The position numbers and the translations under genes are program-made. A model generated the notes under the pieces. That model was not told the origin of the DNA. It ran no database searches and worked only from the letters and a program-made list of their open reading frames with translations. From Spartobacteria bacterium AMD-G4 (GTDB lineage: Bacteria > Verrucomicrobiota > Verrucomicrobiia > Chthoniobacterales > Terrimicrobiaceae): DNA of 33,575 bases. The stretch lies in contig NEUK01000008.1 in NCBI GenBank assembly GCA_002290555.1, forward strand, positions 1-33,575, read 5' to 3'. Below, piece after piece: positions 8,980-16,781 of this stretch (its first letter is position 1; every line of letters starts with the position of its first letter).

Positions 8980-9386
8980 CCCTGCGAATCAAGCCAGCTT
9001 TGAAGAATGATCTGTGCGGCCACTTGGTCGATAACGGCGCGTTGATTCTTGGTGTTCCGCCCTGCTTCCTGTAGCGCGCGTTGGGCCGAAACCGTGCTGA
9101 GGCGCTCGTCCCAAGGAAGAACGGGAATCGATGTTTCGCGGCGAAGCTCCTCGATAAAGGCCTTCGCCTTTTCAGAAGCGGGTCCGAGCGTCCCATTCAT
9201 GTTCCTCGGCATACCCACAATGATCGTCGTTGCCGAGCGCTCGGCGGCGAGGGCAAGCACGCGTTTGAGCACGGGGGTGGATTTTACCGAGATGGTCTCA
9301 AGCGGATGCGCGAGCATGCCGAGATCGTCGCTTACGGCCACTCCCACACGGGCGTCACCAAGGTCAATGCCAAGAGCTTTTATCAT
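8976..9386 (-). CDS. ruvX: Putative pre-16S rRNA nuclease / Holliday junction resolvase, YqgF/RuvX family
   Basis: RNase H-fold nuclease of the YqgF family, implicated in 16S rRNA 5'-end maturation and named after predicted Holliday junction resolution. The ATG at 9386 gives MIKALGIDLGDARVGVAVSDD, with the family's first catalytic aspartate at D8. VGMPRNMNG, DERLSTVSA and the final IDQVAAQIILQSWLD helix, which supplies another acidic residue, are all recognisable. Length is 136 aa, typical. The frame stays open further upstream but those codons run into the divergent gene at 9430 and have no similarity. It is first in the ruvX-truA-amidase-lpxB run, with only 43 bases between the two divergent start codons. 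Confidence 0.93.
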   Translation of the reverse strand: MIKALGIDLGDARVGVAVSDDLGMLAHPLETISVKSTPVLKRVLALAAERSATTIIVGMPRNMNGTLGPASEKAKAFIEELRRETSIPVLPWDERLSTVSAQRALQEAGRNTKNQRAVIDQVAAQIILQSWLDSQG

Positions 9387-9429
9387 TTGCCGTTGAAAAT
9401 CCCATACCGTCTGCTTAGCATCAATCACC

Positions 9430-9720
9430 ATGTCACAGCTTTCTTTGGACAAATTTGGCGAAAATCTCCCCGTCTCTGGAATCGTGGCCTTTTCGCAGGT
9501 TGCCATCGGCCTCGGAGCAGGCCTTCTCGTTGCCGACAACATCCGCAGTGATGCACGCCGCAGCGCCGGCGTGGCCTTGATCACCGTGGGCGCGGCCGCT
9601 TTGATTCCAGTCGTGTGGGGCATCGCTTCGAAAATCAGCTCCCGGCCAGAGTCCTCGCGCGCCATGCGCAAGAAGCTTGAAGGCATCCGCGGCGCCTACG
9701 ATACCGATATCGAGCAGTAG
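9430..9720 (+). CDS. Small membrane protein of unknown function
   Basis: A 96-aa protein with two predicted transmembrane helices (about residues 17-36, ending AGLLVADNI, and 47-66, ALITVGAAALIPVVWGIA) separated by a short basic loop, NIRSDARRS. A charged C-terminal tail carries RAMRKKLEGIRG. It starts 43 bases from the divergent ruvX and is followed after 18 bases by maf, so it probably shares a transcript with maf. I do not recognise a named family. Codon composition resembles the neighbours, which supports it being real. Confidence 0.75.
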   Translation: MSQLSLDKFGENLPVSGIVAFSQVAIGLGAGLLVADNIRSDARRSAGVALITVGAAALIPVVWGIASKISSRPESSRAMRKKLEGIRGAYDTDIEQ

Positions 9721-9738
9721 GTCTTCCGCTGCGAAAAA

Positions 9739-10308
9739 GTGAAGCCCCTCGTCCTTGCCTCGGCATCGCCGCGCCGACTCCAGCTTCTGCGAGAAGCCGG
9801 CTGGGCGGTGGAAGTGGATGTTTCTGGTGCCGATGAAATCGAAGACCATTCCCTGCAGCCCGATTTTCTGGCTTTGGAAAACGCCCGCCTCAAGTGGCGT
9901 GCCATTGCCACCCGAAGGCCAACGGATTTCATTGTGGCGGCGGATACCGTCGTGTGGAGCGATGGGCGATTTTACGGAAAGCCTGCCGATCTCGAGGAGG
10001 CCAGAAAAATGCTGGCCTTACTCGTGGGGCGTAGCCACGAAGTAGTCACCGGAGTGGTTGCTGGACGCCTTGCGACCCCTGTGGAGTTTGCCGATCACTC
10101 AGTGGTCACCTTTCATGATCTGAGTTCCACCTCGATCGAAGACTATCTTACCTCCATAGACCCCCTCGACAAAGCTGGTGGCTACGCAGCGCAGGATGAC
10201 GCGGGTCGACTCATCGCAAAAATCGAAGGCTCGCTGAGTAATGTCATCGGCTTGCCGATGGAACGCCTTGCGGAAGTCCTCCGCAACTTTCAGCGTTTGC
10301 AGGAATAA
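9739..10308 (+). CDS. maf: Maf/YceF-type nucleoside triphosphate pyrophosphatase
   Basis: House-cleaning pyrophosphatase that hydrolyses non-canonical or free nucleoside triphosphates to monophosphates; homologues are historically called septum formation inhibitors. LVLASASPRR at residues 4-13 is the family's nucleotide-binding start, IVAADTVV (D69) the central acidic motif, and the DKAGGYAAQD and SNVIGLPM segments are conserved. Length is 189 aa, normal. It starts 18 bases after the small membrane protein gene. Its last 19 bases overlap the 3' end of the convergent methyltransferase gene. Confidence 0.95.
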   Translation: MKPLVLASASPRRLQLLREAGWAVEVDVSGADEIEDHSLQPDFLALENARLKWRAIATRRPTDFIVAADTVVWSDGRFYGKPADLEEARKMLALLVGRSHEVVTGVVAGRLATPVEFADHSVVTFHDLSSTSIEDYLTSIDPLDKAGGYAAQDDAGRLIAKIEGSLSNVIGLPMERLAEVLRNFQRLQE

Positions 10309-10862
10309 ACAAAAGCCGGTGGAAAATTCCGCATGACGACCTTCCTGCGGTGCACATGACTAAAAGTGCTCTCCAGATTTTTGCGAAATCTTTGCCCAGA
10401 GGCCAGACGATGCGGACCGTAATAGGCAAAAGTTGAAAAGATGCCACCCTCCGCGAGTGTGCCGTGCACTTCTTTAAGGATCGAGCTTTGCAGAGCCGCA
10501 TCAAAGATCGCCCAAGGGAGGCCGGAAAGAATCGCATTCGGCCGCGGGATATTCTCCGTATTCAAATGCTCGCTCAATCGCGTCGCGCATCCTTCGATGA
10601 TTTGTGCCTCGGGAAATTTATCCGAGACCTCCCTCGCCAGAATCGGACACTTTTCGATGGCAGCGAAGCGGGCTCCCCTTTGCAAATTGGCGAGGATGTG
10701 CCCGGTGAATGCGCCACTGCCGGGGCCCAGTTCGATAACGCTCGAGGCGATGTGAAGATCCGACGCACGCACCATTTCCTCCGCTAAAAATGGAGAAGAC
10801 GGCCAGATCGCTCCGAGCGTCGAGGGATTGCGCAAGAAGGATTTTAAGAAACCCAGAGACAT
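10290..10862 (-). CDS. SAM-dependent methyltransferase, phospholipid/ornithine-lipid N-methyltransferase-like
   Basis: Class I methyltransferase of 190 aa. The N terminus GFLKSFLRNPSTLGAIWPSS resembles the membrane-binding start of the PmtA/OlsG-type lipid N-methyltransferases. The SAM-binding motif I is VIELGPGSGAFTGHIL (about residues 42-57), followed by the acidic AAIEKCP motif. SGLPWAIFD (about 112-120) occupies the position of the catalytic motif IV found in KsgA-like enzymes and in this lipid methyltransferase group. The substrate could therefore be phosphatidylethanolamine or an ornithine lipid, but rRNA or another substrate cannot be excluded. The 3' end overlaps maf convergently by 19 bases. 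Confidence 0.75.
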   Translation of the reverse strand: MSLGFLKSFLRNPSTLGAIWPSSPFLAEEMVRASDLHIASSVIELGPGSGAFTGHILANLQRGARFAAIEKCPILAREVSDKFPEAQIIEGCATRLSEHLNTENIPRPNAILSGLPWAIFDAALQSSILKEVHGTLAEGGIFSTFAYYGPHRLASGQRFRKNLESTFSHVHRRKVVMRNFPPAFVYSCKR

Positions 10863-10942
10863 AGGTCGCGGAGGTTCGTTGGCATTCCATCTTGGCGCAA
10901 CACCAAAAAAGCAACGAGATTCATGATTACAGCGCCGCGTGA

Positions 10943-12016
10943 CTATTCTTTACCGGTCCGAACGAACAACGCGGCCAGTTCGATCTCAGCCGTCTGCGGA
11001 AACATATCCACCGGCTGGATGCCTGCGATGCCATAAGCCACCGAGAGTTTCTTAGCATCGCGAGAGAAGGTGGCAGGATCACAGGAGACATAAACAATCC
11101 TGTGGGGGAGATTTTCCAATATGGCACGCATGGCATCGGGAGAGAGTCCCTCCGCAGGCGGATCCACGAGCAATGTTGTCTGCGCCGCCTCGCCGCCATG
11201 GAAGCTCTCTGAGAGGTGAGCCTCCACGGAGCCGACAAGGTAAGTTTCTTTTTCCGTGGCTGTTTCTCTGGCGCTTCGCACAGCACCCTCGCTCCACTCG
11301 ATACCCAGAATGCGATGAAAATTCGGCAACAGCCTTTTGGAAAAAAATCCCGCGCCGCAGTAGGCATCAATCAAGAATTCCGAGCTACCAGCAAGTTCCT
11401 GGACGGTCTTGGCGAGCAACTCGGCCGCGCCGCTGTTGACCTGAGCAAATCCCCTTGCCGCACCACTCTCACGGAGCGTGAGACGGCCCGAGATGCGTGG
11501 CGGTTTTTCGCGAAGCTCTGCTAAAAGCCGGTTCACCTCTTCGCTTGCAATCGGACACTCAACCACATCGACCAGTTGATGCGACTTCCGGTGGTAAAAA
11601 CCCACATCGCCTTGATCCGTGTGCACGGAAAGACGGTTGCGGTATCCCCACTGCTCGGGGGATGCCAGCATGGGGCGCACCTCGAGATCGGCAATGCCTC
11701 CGACACGGCGGAGGAGCTCCGCAACTTGTGAGGTTTTCATTTCAAGCTGCAAGTCGTAGTCCGCATGCTGGTAAGCACAGCCACCACACTCGCCGAAGAC
11801 AGCGCACTTCGGGGATACACGGCGGGGAGAAACCTCCAGAAGCCTCACGAGATCGGCCTCGGCGAGGTTTTTTTTCGATTTCGTCACACGCACGATGGCG
11901 CGTTCGCCGGGCAGTGTTCCATGGACGAAACAAACACGCCCATCGGGCAGGCGTCCGATTCCCGCTCCTCCATAGGCCATGCGTTCAATCGCAATTGTGA
12001 CTTCCGGCGCCATCAT
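10943..12016 (-). CDS. 23S rRNA (uracil-5-)-methyltransferase, RlmD/TrmA family
   Basis: Predicted RNA m5U methyltransferase with an iron-sulfur cluster. From the ATG at 12016 (357 aa) an N-terminal TRAM-type beta-barrel (IAIERMAYGGAGIGRL, about 8-23) is followed by the 4Fe-4S cysteines C71, C77 and C80 in KCAVFGECGGC plus C154 in VVECPIA. The catalytic domain has FAQVN (190-194), AYCGAGFFSKRL (SAM motif), VDPPAEGL (284-291) and the nucleophile C312 in VYVSCDPATFSRD. The protein is shorter than E. coli RlmD (433 aa). The substrate (23S rRNA or tRNA) cannot be decided from sequence alone. Its ATG overlaps the stop of the upstream methyltransferase (ATGA); a second ATG follows immediately. Confidence 0.9.
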   Translation of the reverse strand: MMAPEVTIAIERMAYGGAGIGRLPDGRVCFVHGTLPGERAIVRVTKSKKNLAEADLVRLLEVSPRRVSPKCAVFGECGGCAYQHADYDLQLEMKTSQVAELLRRVGGIADLEVRPMLASPEQWGYRNRLSVHTDQGDVGFYHRKSHQLVDVVECPIASEEVNRLLAELREKPPRISGRLTLRESGAARGFAQVNSGAAELLAKTVQELAGSSEFLIDAYCGAGFFSKRLLPNFHRILGIEWSEGAVRSARETATEKETYLVGSVEAHLSESFHGGEAAQTTLLVDPPAEGLSPDAMRAILENLPHRIVYVSCDPATFSRDAKKLSVAYGIAGIQPVDMFPQTAEIELAALFVRTGKE

Positions 12017-12774
12017 GCCGGTTTGCGCATAAGCCAGTAGATTTCGCCAGGCCAGCCGGGAAAGATGCGGCCCCAAAGGATGTTGAAGCGCATCCATGCC
12101 GCCGAGTTTTCCAATCCGCTGCCCTTGCTGCGCATCAGAAAGGCCCCGCTCATGAACTCGACGGTGAGGCCCGCTTTCGCCGCCATGCTGCGGACCCTCG
12201 CGGGTGAAAAAACACTCACATGGCCCATGGGCTTGGCTGTGCGACGGACTTGGCTCTGGCGGAGCGCAGCCAGCGGCCCGGGCACGACGGGAAATCCTCC
12301 GATCAGCGAGCCACCCGGACGAATGGCTGAGGCGATTTTTATCAAAACATCCTCCGGTTCGAAAAGGTGCTCCAACACATGCAACAAGATGGCCGTGTCG
12401 TATTGGTGCGGAAGTTGGAATTTCACATCCTCGAGATTCGCTTCAAAAAAATCCGTGTATCCGGCTTTGGCCAACCTGTCGCGCAGCATGACGGCATCGA
12501 CAGCAGTCCAGCGGTCATAGCGCACGCCGGCGGGAGCGGAATTCACAAACTCCAGCATTTGGCCAACATGAACGCCGATCTCGGCGACATCGAGCGGACG
12601 CCCCGCACGAAGGGATTCCTCGCGGAGGAGTTGATATCCGAACCAGTAACGAAGCAGGCGGATCGGATACTTCACGCTCTTGGCCTCCTTGGTCATACCG
12701 AAATCCTTCGAGCGAACGACTTGGTTTTCAGCCAGAAATTGGATGTCCCATTGGGACGAGGAATACTTGTTCAA
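12013..12774 (-). CDS. Class I SAM-dependent methyltransferase (type 11-like)
   Basis: 253-aa protein with a Rossmann methyltransferase fold. Motif I is DVAEIGVHVGQMLEFV (about residues 62-77), the acidic loop is WTAVDAV, and the post-I region LLHVLEHLFEPEDVLIKIA and RPGGSLIGGFPV matches small-molecule methyltransferases. The substrate is unknown. The first codon is TTG at 12774; no ATG exists upstream before a stop, and a later ATG at 12696 (GMTKEAKSV) is the alternative. It is translationally coupled to the RNA methyltransferase downstream (ATGA), which suggests co-expression but not necessarily a shared pathway. Confidence 0.82.
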   Translation of the reverse strand: MNKYSSSQWDIQFLAENQVVRSKDFGMTKEAKSVKYPIRLLRYWFGYQLLREESLRAGRPLDVAEIGVHVGQMLEFVNSAPAGVRYDRWTAVDAVMLRDRLAKAGYTDFFEANLEDVKFQLPHQYDTAILLHVLEHLFEPEDVLIKIASAIRPGGSLIGGFPVVPGPLAALRQSQVRRTAKPMGHVSVFSPARVRSMAAKAGLTVEFMSGAFLMRSKGSGLENSAAWMRFNILWGRIFPGWPGEIYWLMRKPA

Positions 12775-12836
12775 TGCGGCCGGATGATGGATACACCGCG
12801 TATTCCGGTCAAGCGATGCGTGAATGCTCGAGGGGA

Positions 12837-12866
12837 TTGACCAGACGCCTGTTTGGTGTTTGTATT
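12837..12866 (+). promoter_or_regulatory. Putative sigma-70 promoter of tRNA-Ser
   Basis: TTGACC at 12837-12842 (five of six to the -35 consensus), an 18-base spacer, and TGTATT at 12861-12866 (four of six to the -10 consensus). The predicted start falls a few bases before the mature tRNA 5' end at 12880. Seen in sequence; promoter function is inferred. Confidence 0.45.
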
Positions 12867-12879
12867 ACCCCGTCAAGCA

Positions 12880-12970
12880 GGTGAGGTGGCTGAGTGGTCG
12901 AAAGCAGCGCTTTGCTAAAGCGCCGTAGTCCAAAAGGCTACCGAGGGTTCGAATCCCTCCCTCACCGCCA
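12880..12970 (+). tRNA. tRNA-Ser(GCU)
   Basis: A class II tRNA. The acceptor stem GGTGAGG pairs with CCTCACC, followed by the discriminator G and an encoded CCA (12968-12970). The anticodon stem GCGCT/AGCGC encloses the loop TTGCTAA, giving anticodon GCT, which reads AGC and AGU serine codons. A long variable arm (CGTAGTCC...GGCTACCG) is characteristic of tRNA-Ser. The T arm GAGGG-TTCGAAT-CCCTC is perfect. A run of six T residues follows just after CCA. Confidence 0.97.
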
Positions 12971-13066
12971 GTTTTTTGGCCCCCCGCTCGCCAACGAGCC
13001 TCGTCGATTTTCTTTTCACAAACTTGGGCTTAAATTTCAAGGCCGCGTGTGCTTGAGTAGTCTGCG

Positions 13067-13756
13067 ATGTCGATACGCACTTCTATTCGATCCCCACTGG
13101 CTGCCTATGTGGCGCCTTTCCTGGTCTTCATGGCAGGCCTCATGCTGGTCTCGCTCGTCAAAGATTCTCAGGCCGGCTCGCTCTGGCTGCGCAGCCCGGA
13201 ATATTGGATCTATCCGCTGCAGACCGCCCTCTGTGGGGCGACGCTGATTTTTTACTGGCGCCAATATGATTTTGGAAAACGCGGCGGGGTTGTTCTCGGC
13301 TTGGCGGCCGGCGTGGTGGTGCTGGGCCTCTGGATCGCTCCGCAGGCCGTTCTGGGAGCGGGTGCGCGGGTGGACGGATTCGATCCCTCGGTGTTCGGCG
13401 AGGGCTCTGCGCTCTACTGGATGACGGTCACAGCGCGGTTCGCGCGATTGGTCATCATCGTCCCGTTGGTGGAGGAGATTTTTTGGCGGGGATTTTTGAT
13501 GCGTTATCTCATAAAGGAGGATTTCACCTCGCTGCCGGTGGGAGCGTTTCAATGGAAATCCTTCTCCGCAGTGGCGCTGTGTTTCATGCTTGTGCATGGC
13601 ATGGCGGATTGGCCGGCCGCCCTGCTTTGCGGGATCATTTACAATTTCGTGGCGGTGCGGACGGGCAGTCTCGGCGCCTGCGTGCTGGCCCATGCGGTGA
13701 CAAACCTCGGTCTCGGCGTTTATATTATGGCAACCCGGCAATGGGGATTCTGGTAA
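13067..13756 (+). CDS. CPBP (CAAX/Abi) family intramembrane metalloprotease
   Basis: Polytopic membrane protein of 229 aa with the CPBP catalytic motifs: EEIFWRGF (E136, E137, R141), a histidine in MLVHGMADWP (H177), and HAVTNLGLG (H209, N213). Several hydrophobic helices surround them. It resembles the CAAX-protease-related group often found in genomes with exosortase/PEP-CTERM systems, and an exosortase lies about 16 kb away. No substrate is apparent. The stop (13754-13756) is one base from the nadE ATG, so the two are probably co-transcribed. Confidence 0.88.
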   Translation: MSIRTSIRSPLAAYVAPFLVFMAGLMLVSLVKDSQAGSLWLRSPEYWIYPLQTALCGATLIFYWRQYDFGKRGGVVLGLAAGVVVLGLWIAPQAVLGAGARVDGFDPSVFGEGSALYWMTVTARFARLVIIVPLVEEIFWRGFLMRYLIKEDFTSLPVGAFQWKSFSAVALCFMLVHGMADWPAALLCGIIYNFVAVRTGSLGACVLAHAVTNLGLGVYIMATRQWGFW

Positions 13757-13757
13757 A

Positions 13758-15383
13758 ATGATGAATATCGGACTGGCTCAGATCAACGCGACGGTGGGCG
13801 ACCTGGAGGGCAATGCCCGCAGGATTGTGGAGGCGTGCCGCTTGCTGGAGGCCCAGGGATCGGAAATCATTCTTACTCCCGAACTGGTCCTGACCGGCTA
13901 TCCCCCGCAGGATTTGCTTTTCCAGTCCGACTTTGTGCCCATGAGCCTTCAAGCACTGGAAGAAATCCATAAAGCCGTCGGCAAGGCGGCGTGGATCGTG
14001 GGTTGTGTTCAAAAAAATCCCTCTTCCTCAGGGCGGCCGTTTTTTAATGCGGCAGCCATTCTGGAGCGCGGAAAAGAAATTCGCTGGGTCTATAAAACAC
14101 TCTTGCCGACCTATGATGTCTTCAACGAAACCCGCTATTTCGAGCCCTGCCAAAAGCCAGCACCGGTCGAGATCCAGGGCCGCCTTTTGGGAGTCACCAT
14201 TTGTGAGGACATCTGGACTCCAGATTATTTGCCACGCTCATTGTATTCCTGCGATCCGGTGGAGGTGCTGTGCGAAGCCAAGGCGACGGCGATCCTCAAT
14301 CTGAGTGCGTCACCTTTTCAACTCGGCAAGCCGCAGCGGCGCGAGGACATGATCCAAAACCGCGCACGGCGGCACGGCGTTCCCTTTTATTACTGCAACG
14401 CCGTTGGCGGAAATGACGAGTTGGTCTTCGATGGGCACTCGCTGGCGGTTGCCGCCGACGGAGCGATTCAGGCGCGCCTGCCGGGTTTCGAGGAATCTGC
14501 TCAACCGGCCTCAGGCGGTGTGGTGGAAAATGTCTCGAACGATATGGAGGATTTGCAACGGGCGCTGGTCCTCGGCGTGCGGGATTATGCATCCAAATGC
14601 GGCTTCAAATCCGCTGTCTTGGGCTTGAGTGGAGGTATCGACAGCGCGGTCGTTGCCTGCATCGCTGTGGAGGCGTTGGGAGCGACGAAGGTCACCGGCG
14701 TCGCCATGCCATCACCCTTCTCATCCACCCACAGCGTGGAGGATGCACTCGCCCTCGCCGAAAATCTTGGCATCACTTGTTTAAACATCCCGATTGGCGA
14801 CAGCTTTGCGTCTTTCAAAAAACAGATGCAGCCTGTCTTTGGCGATCTCCCCGAGGATGCCACGGAGGAAAACATGCAAGCGCGTCTTCGTGGTCTCACC
14901 CTCATGTCGCTCTCCAATAAATTCGGTCACCTCCTCCTCACTACGGGCAACAAAAGCGAACTCGCCGTGGGCTATTGCACGCTCTACGGCGACATGGCCG
15001 GTGGACTCGCGGCGATCTCCGATGTGCCAAAAACACTCGTTTACCAACTCGCGGCCCATTTGAACCAAAAAAAGGAAGTCATTCCCCACCGCACCATCGA
15101 AAAACCCCCGAGTGCGGAACTTCGCCCGGATCAGAAGGACCAAGATACCTTGCCGCCTTACGATATCCTCGATGGCATTCTGAAGCTCTATGTGGAGGAA
15201 AACCTCGGCGCTGCAGAGATCGTTGCTGCTGGATACGATACTGAAACCGTCCGCTGGGTGACTCGGCGGGTGGATTTCAACGAATACAAACGCGAACAAG
15301 CCGCACCCGGATTGAAAGTCACAAGCCGCGCCTTTGGCATGGGCAGACGGATGCCTATAGCCCAGAAATTCTTCTCCAAATGA
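13758..15383 (+). CDS. nadE: Glutamine-dependent NAD+ synthetase
   Basis: Makes NAD+ from deamido-NAD+, ATP and glutamine. The N-terminal glutaminase (carbon-nitrogen hydrolase fold, about 1-260) carries the E42-K113-C149 triad in TPELVLTG, YKTLLPTYD and TICEDIW. The C-terminal synthetase begins with the PP-loop LGLSGGIDSA (S291-S296) and has TTGNKSELAVGY and KPPSAELRPDQKDQD. At 541 aa it is the standard bifunctional length. Two consecutive ATG codons (13758, 13761) start it directly after the CPBP gene. The origin-like intergenic region follows it. Confidence 0.97.
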   Translation: MMNIGLAQINATVGDLEGNARRIVEACRLLEAQGSEIILTPELVLTGYPPQDLLFQSDFVPMSLQALEEIHKAVGKAAWIVGCVQKNPSSSGRPFFNAAAILERGKEIRWVYKTLLPTYDVFNETRYFEPCQKPAPVEIQGRLLGVTICEDIWTPDYLPRSLYSCDPVEVLCEAKATAILNLSASPFQLGKPQRREDMIQNRARRHGVPFYYCNAVGGNDELVFDGHSLAVAADGAIQARLPGFEESAQPASGGVVENVSNDMEDLQRALVLGVRDYASKCGFKSAVLGLSGGIDSAVVACIAVEALGATKVTGVAMPSPFSSTHSVEDALALAENLGITCLNIPIGDSFASFKKQMQPVFGDLPEDATEENMQARLRGLTLMSLSNKFGHLLLTTGNKSELAVGYCTLYGDMAGGLAAISDVPKTLVYQLAAHLNQKKEVIPHRTIEKPPSAELRPDQKDQDTLPPYDILDGILKLYVEENLGAAEIVAAGYDTETVRWVTRRVDFNEYKREQAAPGLKVTSRAFGMGRRMPIAQKFFSK

Positions 15384-15404
15384 GCCTCCTGGGAGAACAA
15401 GGAA

Positions 15405-15645
15405 CGCTGTCAACAGGCTGTGAACAACCTGTTGATCCGTGCCAGCAAGATCGAACAACCCGCCCGAAAAACCGAGTTTTTCAGAGTCGTTATTTTTCGC
15501 TCACCCGTTATTCACAGCATCAAAAGAGCGTGGAACACCCACAGGGACGCTGAAGAACAGGATTTCCACTGGTTGTTCACACTTATAAGAAGAAGAAGAA
15601 TCCTGAAAAATTATTTCTTTATTCTTAAGACATGTGAACAACCCT
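15405..15645. other. Candidate replication origin: DnaA-box-like cluster with AT-rich element
   Basis: In the 355-base gap after nadE there are four copies of TT(G/A)TTCACA. TTGTTCACA occurs at 15573-15581 on the plus strand and at 15419-15427 and 15633-15641 on the minus strand; TTATTCACA, a perfect TTATNCACA match, is at 15508-15516. Five bases after the third box come four AAG triplets (15587-15598), the pattern described as DnaA-trio. A stretch of about 47 bases (15584-15630) with roughly 21% G+C then leads to the fourth box. The first box sits in the loop of a perfect 8-bp inverted repeat (15410-15417 / 15428-15435). This arrangement of boxes, trios and an AT-rich unwinding region is what a bacterial oriC looks like. 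dnaA is not in the window, so function is inferred. Confidence 0.5.
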
Positions 15646-15738
15646 ACACTTAACGCGCTCCTCAAGCCGTGATCGCGCTTTTCAGTTGCTCAGGAACTTG
15701 CTAAACTTTTCGCACTTCAACACTCTCAATAACTCACC

Positions 15739-16716
15739 ATGTCTCAAGGCCCAGTATCCCAATTCATCGACCTTCACTACCGCCACTTCAACGCAGCCGC
15801 CCTCAAGGACGCCGCTGAAGCCTACACACAGCATTTGGACAAGGGAGGTATCATGCTCATGACTCTCGCCGGCGCTATGAGCACGGCCGAGTTGGGAATT
15901 TCCCTCGCGGAAATGATTCGCCAAGGAAAAGTCCACGGCATCGTTTGCACGGGAGCCAACCTCGAGGAAGACATCTTCAATCTTGTGGCGCACGACTTCT
16001 ACGAGCGCATCCCGCACTACCGGGACCTGACGCCAGCCGACGAGCAGGCCCTCCTGGCGCGTCACATGAACCGCGTCACGGACACCTGCATTCCCGAGAT
16101 GGAAGCCATGCGCCGTATCGAGGATGTCATCCTTCGAGAGTGGACGGCAGCCGACGCCAAGGGCGAGCGTCTCTTCCCGCACGAGTTTTTCTGGAGGATT
16201 CTCGATTCGCCGGAACTCCAAAAGAGCTTCCAGATCGATCCCAAGAACAGCTGGATGATTGCCGCCAAGGAGAAAAATCTCCCTATGTTTGTGCCTGGTT
16301 GGGAGGACTCGACCCTCGGCAACATGTATGCCGGACATTGCATCGAAGGAGATATCAAAAATGTTCACACTGTTCGCTCCGGCATCGAATACATGATCTC
16401 GCTGGCTGAGTGGTATGCACCGACCAGCCACAAGTCATCGATAGGCTTCTTCCAAATCGGCGGCGGCATTGCTGGCGATTTCCCGATTTGCGTGGTTCCC
16501 ATGCTCCACCAGGATTTGCGCCGCACCGATGTTCCGCTCTGGGGATACTTCTGCCAGATCAGCGACTCAACAACCAGCTACGGAAGCTATTCGGGGGCAG
16601 TGCCAAACGAAAAAATCACCTGGGGCAAGCTCGGCGAGAAGACACCAAAATATGTCATCGAGTCCGACGCCACCATTGTGGCCCCGCTCATTTTCGCCAA
16701 GGTTTTGGGCTGGTAA
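15739..16716 (+). CDS. Bacterial deoxyhypusine synthase-like protein (possible polyamine enzyme)
   Basis: 325-aa homologue of deoxyhypusine synthase. Bacteria lack the eIF5A substrate, and related proteins are linked to homospermidine or spermidine-type metabolism. An NAD-binding Rossmann-like fold is suggested by MTLAGAMSTAELG and GIVCTGANLEEDIF. Near the C terminus the active-site lysine motif is kept (ITWGK, W295, K297), as is the glutamate four residues before the tryptophan (E291). However, the region matching the human KHHIAN motif reads GGGIAGDFP (241-249), and the aspartates matching human D313 and D316 read tyrosine (SYGSYSG). Polyamine handling may therefore differ from true DHS. 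It is preceded by the origin-like region and followed by metF. The exact reaction is unknown. Confidence 0.85.
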   Translation: MSQGPVSQFIDLHYRHFNAAALKDAAEAYTQHLDKGGIMLMTLAGAMSTAELGISLAEMIRQGKVHGIVCTGANLEEDIFNLVAHDFYERIPHYRDLTPADEQALLARHMNRVTDTCIPEMEAMRRIEDVILREWTAADAKGERLFPHEFFWRILDSPELQKSFQIDPKNSWMIAAKEKNLPMFVPGWEDSTLGNMYAGHCIEGDIKNVHTVRSGIEYMISLAEWYAPTSHKSSIGFFQIGGGIAGDFPICVVPMLHQDLRRTDVPLWGYFCQISDSTTSYGSYSGAVPNEKITWGKLGEKTPKYVIESDATIVAPLIFAKVLGW

Positions 16717-16781
16717 AATAAGGATCGGATACCCCCCTCAGGAGCTGTGCAACTGAATTCCTAAAACGTAAAACTTCTTCC

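Noticed and set aside
15410-15435. The inverted repeat as a Rho-independent terminator for nadE
   Set aside because: The loop is long and no T tract follows.
16459-16485. First impression that the DHS-like protein lacks its catalytic lysine because GGGIAGDFP replaces the GGG-KHH motif
   Set aside because: Counting from the WGK motif shows the lysine that forms the enzyme intermediate is present (K297). Only the histidine and aspartate positions differ.
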